In this document: positions 10,186 to 18,910 of the stretch, one piece after another
Layout of the letters: each line of letters starts with the position of its first letter
How positions within the stretch are numbered: position 1 is the stretch's first letter
NCBI GenBank assembly: GCA_963575745.1
Contig: CAUYUJ010007186.1
Span: forward strand, 1-48,433
Source: Prorocentrum cordatum
Lineage: Eukaryota; Sar; Dinophyceae; Prorocentrales; Prorocentraceae
Direction of reading: 5' to 3'
Length of the DNA stretch: 48,433 nt
Position numbers and translations under genes: made by a program
Notes under the pieces: model-generated
What the model was told of the DNA's origin: nothing
The model's input: the letters and a program-made list of their open reading frames with translations, nothing else
The model's database searches: none

Positions 10186-10225
10186 CTAGAACCTAAGCGC
10201 GCGCGAAGCGCGCGCGTGGTTCTAG
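10186..10225 (+). other. 40-nt GC-rich hairpin ending in CTAG (copy L)
   Basis: Outer arms ctagaacc (10186-10193) and ggttctag (10218-10225) are perfectly complementary. Inside lies a second stem, gcgcgcgc / gcgcgcgc, with a GAA loop (10197-10215). The structure ends in CTAG followed by T. A GC-rich hairpin a few bases before CTRR-T is the known 3' terminus of Helitron transposons. It lies at the boundary between the CTTGGGG minisatellite and the 79-bp minisatellite. It could equally be a simple palindrome with no transposition role. Confidence 0.55.
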
Positions 10226-10239
10226 TTAACATATTTTTT

Positions 10240-11805
10240 AATGCACAGGGGGGGCGCTGGGGGTGGGGGGAGGGGGGGCTTATGGCTGCATGCTCCCAGG
10301 GCGCGGCAGGCGCGGCATTTCATCGACGCCACACGGGGGGCGCCGGGGCTGGGGGCCCCATGCGCTGCAGGCTCCCACGGCGTGGCAGGCGCGGCATTTC
10401 CTCGACGCCACAAAGGGGTGCGCTGGGGGTGGGGGCCCTATGCGCTGCAGGCTCCCAGGGCGCGGAAGGGTAAATTCCTACAGAGACACTCCGCGGGGAC
10501 CAGGGCGCCGCTGGGGGTTTGTGGGCTTAAAATGGGCTGGCTCCCATCCCATTGCGTGGCAAGCATGGCATTCCTCGACTGCCACATGGGGTGTTCTTGG
10601 GGGGGGGGGGGGGCGTAGCGCTGCAGGCTCCCAGGGCGCGAGAGGCGTAGCATTCCCTCAACGCCACAGGGGGTGCGCTAGGGGTGGGGGCCCAATGCGC
10701 TGCAGGCCCCCAGGGCGTGGCAGGCGTGGCATTTCCTCGACGCCACAAAAGGGGTGTGCTGGGGGTGGGGGGGCCCATGCGCTGCATGCTCCCAAGGCGT
10801 GGCAGGCGTGGCATTTCCTCGACGCCACGGGGGGGGGGTGTGGGTGGGGGCCCTGTGCGCTGCAGGCTCGCAGGGCGTGGCAGGCGTGGCATTTCCTCGA
10901 CGCCACAGGGGGCGCGCCAGGGGGTGGGGGGGCACATGCGCTGCAGGCTCACAGGGCGTGGCAGGCGTTGCATTTCCTCGACGCCACAGGGGGTGCTCTG
11001 GGGATGGGGGCCCAATGCGCTGCAGGCCCCCAGGGCGTGGCAGGCGCGGCATTTCCTAGACGCCGCAAGAGATGCGCTGGGGTGGGGGCCCTAAGCGCTG
11101 CAGGCTCCCAGGGCGCGGCTGGCGTAGCATTCCCTCGACGCCACAAAGGGGTGCGGTGGGGGTGGGGGCCCTATGCGCTGCAGGCTCCCAGGGCGCGGCA
11201 GGCGCGGCATTTCCTCGACGCCACAGGGGGCGCGTTGGGGGTGGGGGCCTCATGCGTTGCAGGCCACCAGGGCGTGGCAGGCGTGGCATTTCCTCGACGC
11301 CACAGGGGGTGCGCTGGGGGTGGGGGCCCTACGCGCTGCAGGCTCCCAGGGTGTGGCAGGCGCGGCATTTCCTTGACGCCACAGGGAGTGCGCTGGGGGT
11401 GGGGGCCCCATGGGTTGCAGGTCCCCAGGGCATGGCAGGCGCAGCATTCCCTCGACGCCACAGGGGGTGCGCTGGGATTGGGGGCCCATGCGCTGCAGGC
11501 TCGCAGGGCGTGGCAGGCGCGGCATTTCCTCGACGCCACAGGGGGTGCGCTGGGGGTGCGGGCCCTATGCGCTGCAGGCTCCCAGGGAGTGGCAGGCGTG
11601 GCATTCCCTCGACTCCACAGGGGGTGCGCTGGGGGTGGGTGCCCCATGCGTTGCAGGCCCCCAGGGCGTGGCAGGCGCGGCATTCCCTCGACGCCACAGG
11701 GGGTGCGCTAGGGGTGGGGGCCCAATGCGTTGCAGGCCCCCAGGGCGTGGCAGGCGTGGCAGTTCCTCGACGCCACAGGGGGCGCGCTGGGGGGAGGGGG
11801 GGAAG
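10240..11805 (+). repeat. 79-bp minisatellite, about 20 units (copy L)
   Basis: The block ggcatttcctcgacgccac recurs every 79 bp (for example 11206, 11285, 11364), followed by a G-rich run (tgcgctgggggtgggggcc) and tgcgctgcaggctcccagg. Because 79 is one more than a multiple of three, each unit rotates the reading frame and all frames stay open for long stretches. The apparent 482-residue frame across it is not a gene. Confidence 0.95.
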
Positions 11806-12204
11806 GGGGGGGCAGTTACGCCTTCCAGCAAGAGTCTGCCATCAGGTCCGACAAGGGAGTACGCAGTAGAATAATCATTACAACCAGCACCATTATGGAA
11901 GCCATGTGGGAACATGATGACAATATTGAGGGGAATGAGGTCCAGGGAGTCTGTAATGAGGTTCCGTCTAACCTTCTGTTTATAGCTCTTCTGATGTCAA
12001 CTCGTCAATCGGCGTTCCAGCCGCCAACTCCCGAAGAAGACGGACGGCTTCCGTAGTAGAGTATGGGACAGCTCAGGAGAGATGGGTAGGTCGAAGTGGA
12101 GACGGAGTAGAGTTTCAGTGGAGACCGATAGGCGAGTCACAAGCCTGCGTTGCCGCTGAGGCTTGCTCCTCGCCTTGACGACTCCCTTTTTTCTCCTCGT
12201 CCAT

Positions 12205-12229
12205 CTTGAGCCAAATTGCAGCGTTACGG
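12205..12229 (-). other. DinoSL-like sequence directly before an ATG (copy L)
   Basis: On the minus strand the 25-nt segment starts with ccgta and ends with tttggctcaag, as DinoSL does. Between them there is an insertion of about 5 bases and one missing T. The ATG at 12204-12202 follows with no gap (MDEEKKGSRQ..., stop at 12115). The SL match is gapped and weaker than that at 1153-1174, and the same bases are also read through by a longer open frame, so chance is not excluded. Confidence 0.4.
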
Positions 12230-12480
12230 CGAAAGTCGGCCTGAAGCTGCTGACCTAGAGTGCAAAATACAGTGCAACCCATCCCTGGAGGCGGCGTTGC
12301 CGCTAAGCCCCCAGAGATCTTGAGACACATGGCGGTGCAAGCTATCGTGGCAACCAAGGCCAGAGTCGGCCCACGGTCAACATGCGTTGTCCTACCTTGT
12401 GGGATAAAGGTCTTCCAAAAGTGTGATATATTATGCCTCACGCACCGCACGTCACAACTACATCACTCCTCCTCTCTCCA

Positions 12481-12550
12481 GCGTGCTCCACATACGCTCC
12501 GCCGGAGCACGTTCCAACGTGCTCCGGAAACGGCCCGCCGGAGCACGTTA
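12481..12550. repeat. Cluster of gtgctccgg inverted repeats (copy L)
   Basis: Perfect arms acgtgctccgg (12517-12527) and ccggagcacgt (12538-12548) are separated by 10 nt. An overlapping gctccgccggagc palindrome (12496-12508) precedes them. The cluster could form alternative hairpins. No function can be assigned. Confidence 0.85.
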
Positions 12551-12977
12551 GCTTCGGTGTTTTTTTTCTGGTCGGCTCGCAGGCCAAAAAGGTCACCGGC
12601 TCCATCGCACGTGCTCTCTTGTTCAGACATAGGGGCAGCACCACGGGAACTTGTAACTACGCGTGCTGGACCTCAAATTCATTCCATGCGTAGCATGCTC
12701 TCCCATATGCTGCTGATGCCGATGCTACGCTGCCTGGTTCACATGGCTGGAGGGCCCCCCATACACACGCTCCTCCTTCGGAGTCCTGTGCAGTGGGACG
12801 TGCATAGGGCCTCTGACAATCCCGATCGCACCCAACATCGGAGGACATACCCCGCAGCTCGATCGGGGTGTAGGGGGCCCTCTGGTGCTCTTGCGCTGCG
12901 CGCGCTCAGATGCCCCACAAGCCTGTGGTCTGGCGCTGTGCGCTGCGGGCCCTCTGGTGCTCTGGCGCTGTGCGCGC

Positions 12978-14702
12978 TCAGAAGTGGGCCCTGACCTTCG
13001 CCATGTGGTCGGGCCCCTTGCTCTTGGTGAGCCCGTCGGCGCGCATCAGAGCCGTCTCCACGTAGATCAGCTCCAACATGCCGCGCTCAACTCGGCTCCG
13101 GATGGCGTTGTCCTTAGTCATAAGGTTCCTCGTCCTCCAACTGCCGCGACCATCAGCGATGTGGTTCGCCGCTTGGTTGTCGCCGTGGAGGACTGCGGTC
13201 GTCTGCAGCTCCACGGAGTGGGCGACCGCCTCCAGACCGTAGAGCAGCTGGCAGCTGAGGGCGAGACCCTTCATCTCCGCCTCGGCCGTCGAGAAGCAGA
13301 CCAACTGCTGCCTCAAGCTGCGCCAGTCGACCAGCATGCGCCCATGCATGAAACAAGTGACGCCTGTCTGCGCGCCCGCATCGCCATGGCTGGCATCCGA
13401 GAAGACGTCCAACTGGCAGATGAGGTCCTGCAGCTCGTGGGGGGTGTTCAGCACGTAGACCAGCGCCAACTGGCGGGTAGCCGCCAAGCACCGCAAGACC
13501 TTGCCCAGAACGAGGGACGCATGCGGCCTCCGAGTCGCATGGCTGGAGATCCGCGAGACGCTGTAGGACAGGTCTGGCCGAGTGCGGCTCGAAAGCCAAA
13601 GGAGTCCACCTGCCATCCGTTGCGCACCGCGCACATCATCAGGGTCAGGCTTCTCCTCGTCGTCCTCGGGCTGGAAGGGCAGGTAGATCTCATCGTCGGG
13701 GTTGATCGACTGGCAGCTGTTGCACTGGGCAATGTTCCACTTCATCAGCATGTCGTTGACGTATTCGCGTTGGCTCAGCGTCAGGCGGTAGGGGTTTATG
13801 CCGATGTCGATGGACAAGTGCCGAATGGTTCCCGGACAGTCCGGGGAGATGATCTTCTGGGAACTCGTAGTCCAGAGCGCGCCGATGGAGGTCTGCAGGG
13901 TCCTCACCGCGCCCTCGGAGCCCATGAACAAGAAGTCGCCCACGTAGCTCAGCGCATAGCCCAAGACGTCGTCCACCCCGTTAGCCTTGACGAGCCAGAC
14001 CGAGCTATCGACCGCAGACTGCTCGAGGTGGCACTGGAGCGCGCCGACGGTGAACGTCAGCTTGCGGAGCTCCGCGTTGCGCAGATCGCCCCAAGCCTTC
14101 GGTGAGCACCTCAGCCCGTAGATGGCCCTCTCGGCCACCCAGAGCTCGCCCGCCGGCACCAGCCCGAACTTGACGAAGATGGCCGGTGGGCGAATGACCA
14201 CTCGTTTCTTGTCCACAGGGAGGAACGCGTTCAGAAACGCGGTAGAGACGTCGAGGGCCGACACGCTCCAACGACGGTGCGCGCACACGGCGAGCGCCAT
14301 GCGGAGGCTGGCAATGTCAAAATTCTGCGTGAAGGTCTGCTCCGAGGGGCCCACCGCCTCGAAATTGCCGCACACGCAGCCGCGCGCCTTGAAGCGCCGA
14401 CAGCCAGATGCGTCTGGAGCCTTCTGCCCCGCAACCACCTTCATGGGCAGTATCTCGGAAGGCTTTACAGAGTGCGCCTCCGAGGCCGTGAGGGGGCGAA
14501 GACAACCGCCCTTCAGGCTGTTGAGCTCGCTCTCGAGTGCCGCTCGCCACTTCTCCCTAGTCATCCCGATCGTCTTCGCGATCTCCGCGCACGTGACGAT
14601 GCTCAGCCCGCTGCCCTTCACGATCTTGGTGAACTCGGGAGGCGCATTGTCGTCGTCCGCGGTGAGGGCGACCTGCCCCGGGGCCGCGGTGGCAAAAGCC
14701 AC
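12978..14702 (-). CDS. Copia A reverse transcriptase and RNase H (copy L)
   Basis: An intact frame of 574 codons ending in TGA. The first codon is GTG, and the true polyprotein probably enters from upstream through a TAG at 14718-14720. RT motifs: LDVSTAFLNAF (first catalytic Asp, residue 151), IYGLRCSPKAW (194-204) and, where copia enzymes have YVDD, here YVGD (253-256), which lacks one of the two catalytic aspartates. RNase H motifs: DVFSDASHGD (Asp 436), STAEAEM (Glu 474) and LHGDNQAANHI (Asp 508). The enzyme would copy the element RNA into cDNA, but the Gly substitution predicts loss of polymerase activity. Confidence 0.93.
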   Translation of the reverse strand: MAFATAAPGQVALTADDDNAPPEFTKIVKGSGLSIVTCAEIAKTIGMTREKWRAALESELNSLKGGCLRPLTASEAHSVKPSEILPMKVVAGQKAPDASGCRRFKARGCVCGNFEAVGPSEQTFTQNFDIASLRMALAVCAHRRWSVSALDVSTAFLNAFLPVDKKRVVIRPPAIFVKFGLVPAGELWVAERAIYGLRCSPKAWGDLRNAELRKLTFTVGALQCHLEQSAVDSSVWLVKANGVDDVLGYALSYVGDFLFMGSEGAVRTLQTSIGALWTTSSQKIISPDCPGTIRHLSIDIGINPYRLTLSQREYVNDMLMKWNIAQCNSCQSINPDDEIYLPFQPEDDEEKPDPDDVRGAQRMAGGLLWLSSRTRPDLSYSVSRISSHATRRPHASLVLGKVLRCLAATRQLALVYVLNTPHELQDLICQLDVFSDASHGDAGAQTGVTCFMHGRMLVDWRSLRQQLVCFSTAEAEMKGLALSCQLLYGLEAVAHSVELQTTAVLHGDNQAANHIADGRGSWRTRNLMTKDNAIRSRVERGMLELIYVETALMRADGLTKSKGPDHMAKVRAHF

Positions 14703-15333
14703 AGGAATATATTCGAACTATTCCACCATGCGAGGGGAAGGCTGAGGATCAGGAACATCATCATGACCGAAACCTGCGAGTGCAGCTCGTTGATGCTTGT
14801 CTCCTCCTGATCCTAGCCTGCACCTGTGGTCCCTGGTGTGCTTGACATGTCGGCCGCGGCAGGCAGGGCAAGAAAATCCTCCGCCGGGAGCTCCGCGATC
14901 GAAGGGTTGCTCGCCGGTGTCGCCCAGGAGAGGCCGCGCCTGCAACGCGCGTCTCGCGTGTGCGTGCGGTGGAGGCCGCGGCACGCAGGACAAGCGATGT
15001 CCTTCGGCACCGCCACCTCGAACACATCTCGGTCACCGTCTGCGCGGGCAGGTCGTCGAAGATGGTCGTCCGATGATCCCGCGGGTGGAGGGGGCTCCAG
15101 GGGCACATTCGGGTCGCCACTGCTCTTGGAACTCTGGGCATCAGCACCTTCAAGGACTCCTCCGAGACCGTGGTCAACATGAAGTGCACCTTCCGGAGAT
15201 CCAGCGCTGGTCGATTCAACAGGTGGCGCCTCTTCAATGCCATTGAGCTCCTCCTGCTCCTGGATCCTCGCCGCGAACGTCTTGAGCACCACCGGGGTCC
15301 TCAGGCACCACTGCGAAGGACGACGAGGACTCA
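14703..15333 (-). pseudogene. Copia A linker between integrase and RT with repeated CPACRG modules (copy L)
   Basis: This acidic, Pro-rich linker contains two related Cys/His modules, CPACRG-LH-RTHTRD-ARC (about 14995-14945) and CPACRG-RH-VKHTRD-HRC (about 14865-14812). They are 130 nt apart but lie in different frames. Each could form a small zinc-binding unit (CxxC...H...H/C). A 5-bp difference from copy R near 15241 breaks the frame here. A TAG at 14718-14720 separates the second module from the RT in an otherwise continuous frame. Confidence 0.6.
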
Positions 15334-16530
15334 ATGACCCACCGCTGCTCAGGTCGTTTCGCGGCGAGGTCCTTCCGCCCGATCAACCATTTGCTCTCCG
15401 CGCCCACGCCCAGGAACACGGCGTCGCGCGCCCGCTCTGCCCACATGGACGAAGGGGCATCCTCGATGCGAGCGCAGACCTTCGCACCGAAAGCCGGGCA
15501 CTTCACTGGTCGATCCTGTGCGTGCATCCTGGAGCAGTACGCAGAATGCTGCACGGCGCACGCCCACAAGGCCTGCCGGTCCAGGGGGTCGCTGAAGGAG
15601 AGGAGCATTGCCCTGGCCCTCAGCTTCACCACGCCGATCCCGCGCTCGGCCCGGCCATTCGAGCTGGGCTCGAAACCCGGCGTCGAAGTAACAGCTATCG
15701 GAGGGCTCTTCGCCTCGAGGTGCCGCTTGATCTGGTCCCCGTGAGGTTCCCAGCTCGATCACCATGGATGCGGTAGCAAATGTTGGCCCCTTCGTCCTCC
15801 ATCCGAAGCTGGGCAAGGATAGACTCGATAGCATGAATGCAACTGGCGGCCTTGGGGCTCTCCAGCGGCACGCAGAAGTACCAAGTCCTGGAGATAATGC
15901 CGCTCTCGTCCTCGACCTCGTCGTCGGCCGCGATGCTGGGATCGCCGCCTGGGGAGAGCTTCTCCTCCTGTTCTTCGGGAAGCTCGAGCTTCGGCCTGCC
16001 GGGCCGCGCCGAAGGGCCGAAGTTGGGCACGCAGACGCTGAGCCCAACATGATTCGTCCGCAGCTCCAGGCCCCCGAAGGATTTCACCCCGAACATGACC
16101 GCCACCTTCTTCGCCAGCTCGGTGTCCTGCTCGACGGAGTCGCCCGCGACCGCAGCGTCGAGTCGAGGGGCGGCAACGGTGTCGGACTCTCCCGGCGCCG
16201 TCGGCTCACGGTTGGGGAGTGGGGGGCCTTGCGAACGCGTTCTCCTTCGCGATCGACTCCAGGCGCTCGCGGCCCCTCTTGGCAGCCAGAGTCTCGACGA
16301 CGTAGGCCCCGAGAAGGAAGTGAACGGCCTGCTTCGCCGAGTTCTCGGGGCGGCTGGAGGGCCACCGCCCTGGGAGGTGCCGCCCGGAAGTGTCAGTGCT
16401 GAGCTGGCCTCCGGGCCTCGTGGAGACGTCGAAACGGCGATGGGCTCGAAGGCGACCGTGCGTTCCACGACAGCCTGGGCAGGTAGGTCGAACGCTGATG
16501 TGCCCGCCGCCCATGTGCTCCTGAAGCAGC
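15334..16530 (-). pseudogene. Copia A integrase, frameshifted
   Basis: Integrase inserts the cDNA into the genome. In one frame: an N-terminal zinc-binding motif EHMGGGHISVRPTCPGC (HHCC type, about 16520-16466) and LSTDTSG, the first catalytic Asp (about 16405-16385). In a second frame: YFCVPLESPKAAS and YRIHGDRAGNL, the second Asp (about 15775-15742). Back in the first frame: NGRAERGIGVVKLRA, the catalytic Glu (about 15670-15640), followed by the post-catalytic DRQALWACAVQHSAY and VFLGVGAES segments. Two frame changes are needed, so it is inactive as it stands. Confidence 0.85.
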
Positions 16531-16690
16531 TCACGACGACGGAGTCCAGCAGCGAGAGTGCTCATGCGCCCATCTATGGTGGCGCGCTTCGCCTGGCGCC
16601 TGCGATCGCGCAGGAGCTCTGCATCGCCCTCCTCAATGTAGATCGCGCCCTTCTCGCGGAGCAGGGTGATGACCTCGCCCGTTGGACAGC

Positions 16691-18218
16691 TCAGGGTGCA
16701 TGCCGAGGAACTCCGTGAAAGTCTAGGCTCATCTCGTCGATGTAGCTGCCCAACGGGAAGAGCCACTGGAGGTCCTCACCCAGCACATACACGACATCTC
16801 CCACTATCATGGCCCCTTCCACCCCTGCTGCCGTCTCCAGCGGGACGGGGGCGGCGCATTCAGGCAGGTCGCTGAAGGACTTGCTGCCACGAAGCTCGTG
16901 GGTGGCGCCAGTGTCCTTGAGGATCCAGCGCTTGCCGCCCTTGGCCAGAAGCCTCCTCGCCCGCGGGCGGTCGGAGACCTCGACCACCTTCACGATCCGC
17001 GGCTGCCCGCGCGAAGGCGGAGCCGAAGCGGCCGGTGCTGGCGCGGGCGCTGCCGTCGAGGCAGGCGCAGCTGTCGGCGCAGACGCACGCTGACCGCGAT
17101 CAGGCGGAGCAGCGGCTGCGGCCGAAGACGGACTCCAGGGAGGCGGGGGTGGAGGGACATCGAGGACATCGTTGAACTCGTGATCGCCGTCGTCGTAGAA
17201 GTCGGCGAGGCCTCGGGGACGATGAGATCGAACAACGCGCCCGGCAGGGACTGCCGAGGAGGATCCAAGCTCCATGAGGGACCTCAGCTCCTGTCGCACG
17301 ATGCCGCTGACGTCGCTGGTAGTCAAGGGACTCGGAGTTGCAACCGCTGCCGACCTGCCAGTGGCTGCCGGCCTGCCCGCCTCGTCCGCGCAAGCGGCCG
17401 AAGTCGATGGAGATCCTGCCGAGGCTGCGTTCTGGTCTTCCGCCTGGCCCCTCTCGGCCTTCGCCGGAGCCTTGGGCTTCCGCGGCCGGCGGCAAGCTGC
17501 CGCGCCATGGCCGCCCGCGCCGCAATTAAAGCAGCGCCCATCGGTCGGCTCCAGTCGGGCGCCATCCGACTTGCAGCGGCGCATCGGGCATGGCCATCCC
17601 GCGCTGCAGCCCGTCGCGAGGTTGTTGAAGTGCGGGCAGATGGCCACGCCCTTACCTCCCGCGGCTTCCTTGCCCTTCCCGAGCTTGCCCTTCGGGCCGC
17701 CTTTGGCTGGCTTGCCGCCCTTCGGGTCGCCCTTGGTCGGTTTGCCCTTGCTGGCGGCCGCGGCGGCAGCGGCGGCCGCGGCGGCTGCTGCTCGAGCCGC
17801 TTTCGTCGAAGGATTAGGAAGGTCCTTCTCCTTGACGTCGCCCGAGTACTCCCGAGCCTCGGCACTCAAGTACCTCCAGAGAAGATCTACTTGAGCTTGG
17901 TTGACCGTCCCGGCCGTGATGTTGTTCTGCACCAGGAACGCGAGGAAGCGGTGCTTGAACTCTTCGCCACTGTCCAGGAGCTTGCTCGCGGTCTGCTTCA
18001 GGGCCGCCATTTGGATGGATGGGCCAGGCAGGCTGGTGTCGAGGATGACTGAGCGGTTCAGCGCGAACTTCCACGTCTGCAAGCTCCTTGTACACCCCCT
18101 TGACCTCCACCACCTTACCTTTCTGCACTCGCTCCAAGACTGCATGCTTGTCGCCCCCTGTCCCCGGCCCTGCGTCCACGTACGCGGTGAAGAGAATGCT
18201 CGTCAGCACGTGCGACAT
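16691..18218 (-). pseudogene. Copia A gag and aspartic protease
   Basis: The likely gag start is the ATG at 18218 (MSHVLTSILFTAYVDAGPG), in the middle of a 41-nt palindrome. A frame change near 18050 joins it to the 484-codon frame that ends at 16691. Visible there: a poly-Ala tract with Lys/Gly-rich basic stretch (about 17800-17650), a zinc knuckle CFNCGAGGHGAAAC (CX2CX4HX4C, about 17530-17490) for RNA binding, a Pro/Ala-rich linker, and WILKDTGATHEL (about 16920-16895), the D-T-G motif of a retroviral-type aspartic protease that would process the polyprotein. Confidence 0.85.
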
Positions 18219-18238
18219 TGTCGCACGTGCTGACGAGC
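18198..18238. repeat. 41-nt perfect palindrome at the copia A gag start
   Basis: Arms of 20 bp (gctcgtcagcacgtgcgaca and its exact reverse complement) surround a single T. The putative gag ATG lies at its centre. It could form a cruciform in DNA or a hairpin around the start codon in RNA, or mark a fold-back junction. Confidence 0.95.
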
Positions 18239-18549
18239 TTCGTCGATAAGCACATGGTCTTCAAGGTGAGAGGTTAGATGCATCGCCCCCCAATCGCCCA
18301 CTGATCACCAATAGGGGCCTGGTAGCCCGCCCAACCCAGGAACGTGCGGATTCGCCATCGGGGAGCCTATCGCCGATCTGTCAGCGATGCATCCCCGATT
18401 CCAAGTCGATGTTCCCCCCTGAGCCTGTCCCCCTTTGACTTTTCACATGGCAGCGAGAACCGCCCCGAAGAGCGCCGCCGCCGCCAGGAGCGGGAGGCGC
18501 GGAAGCTCGCGTGTTCCGCTCAGCCGCTCGCTGGGTCCGGAGCCGGGGG
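18239..18549. other. Stretch without a recognisable gene
   Basis: This is where a 5' LTR and primer-binding site of copia A would be expected. I see no TG...CA repeat shared with the other end of the element and no other feature. Confidence 0.5.
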
Positions 18550-18910
18550 CTGTCGGGGATGCCAAAAGAGGGGGCCATGAAGCAAAGTGGTCTTGACCCA
18601 GACATGCTCGAGTCGTGGAAGAATCACGACGGAAGTTTTTGGCCGTTCTCGGCCTCTGGGGGCCCCCATTGGGCCCCGGGACCGTCAAGATTCGGAACGC
18701 AAGAGCAGCCTTGGGGAAAGGGTCGGGACTTCCAGGGACCCCGCATAGAAAAAGTCGAGATGTCGGATGCCTGGATCTCTGGGTCCTGAGGTTCTTCACC
18801 AGGTTCGGCCTGCGAGGCCCTCCACGGGCCCTGGGACTGCCAGAGAACGGCTCCGGACGAGAAAGTGGTCTTGGGGGAAGGCCCCGGGGCCCAGGACCAG
18901 TTTGCCTCAG
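18550..18910. repeat. Diverged member of the 300-420 bp repeat family
   Basis: Contains gtggaagaatcacgacggaag, tttttggccgttctcggcctc and ccgggaccgtcaagattcgg, clearly related to modules at 985-1065 and 32600-32690 but well diverged. It shows that the array family is dispersed and not limited to the duplicated segment. Confidence 0.75.

Larger units (their letters stand above)
11806..12977. other. Stretch without a clear gene (copy L; R equivalent 44591-45750)
   Basis: Between the minisatellite and the end of copia A. The sequence is less GC-rich at 11820-12120. A minus-strand frame of 111 codons (12450-12115) exists but has no recognisable domain. The only structured elements I see are the DinoSL-like site at 12205-12229 and the inverted repeats at 12481-12550. 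If copia A has a 3' LTR it should be here, but I could not match one upstream of the gag. Confidence 0.6.
1..15650. repeat. Large direct duplication, copy L
   Basis: This segment recurs in the same orientation at 32732-48433. The offset is exactly 32731 from base 1 to about 9560, then 32773 after the 79-bp minisatellite, 32778 after about 13.2 kb and 32783 at the right end. Translations of both copies from bases 21 to about 6900 are identical. Base 1 already matches base 32732 and the last base of the window matches 15650, so neither end of the duplication is visible. It could be a tandem repeat with a unit near 32.7 kb, a segmental duplication, or two haplotypes placed end to end by an assembler. 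Confidence 0.97.
12978..18218 (-). mobile_element. Ty1/copia-type retroelement A (full coding span)
   Basis: Order on the minus strand is gag with zinc knuckle, aspartic protease, integrase, reverse transcriptase and RNase H. Integrase before RT is diagnostic of Ty1/copia (Pseudoviridae-like) elements. At least five frame changes and one TAG interrupt the polyprotein, so it is decayed. No LTR pair was identified outside 12978-18218. The 3' part (up to 15650) lies in the duplicated segment and the gag end does not. Confidence 0.9.

Noticed and set aside
10263-11711. 482-codon plus-strand frame, and its 563-codon counterpart at 42951-44642
   Set aside because: It is the translation of a 79-bp minisatellite, and similar open frames exist on both strands.
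10240-11805. CRISPR array
   Set aside because: Units are directly adjacent tandem repeats without unique spacers, and the genome is eukaryotic.
12885-14105. 406-codon plus-strand frame opposite the copia A RT
   Set aside because: It is the antisense shadow of a frame with clear RT and RNase H motifs, and its own translation shows no domain.
12000-18550. LTR pair for copia A
   Set aside because: No repeat shared between 11810-12970 and 18240-18550 could be found by eye.
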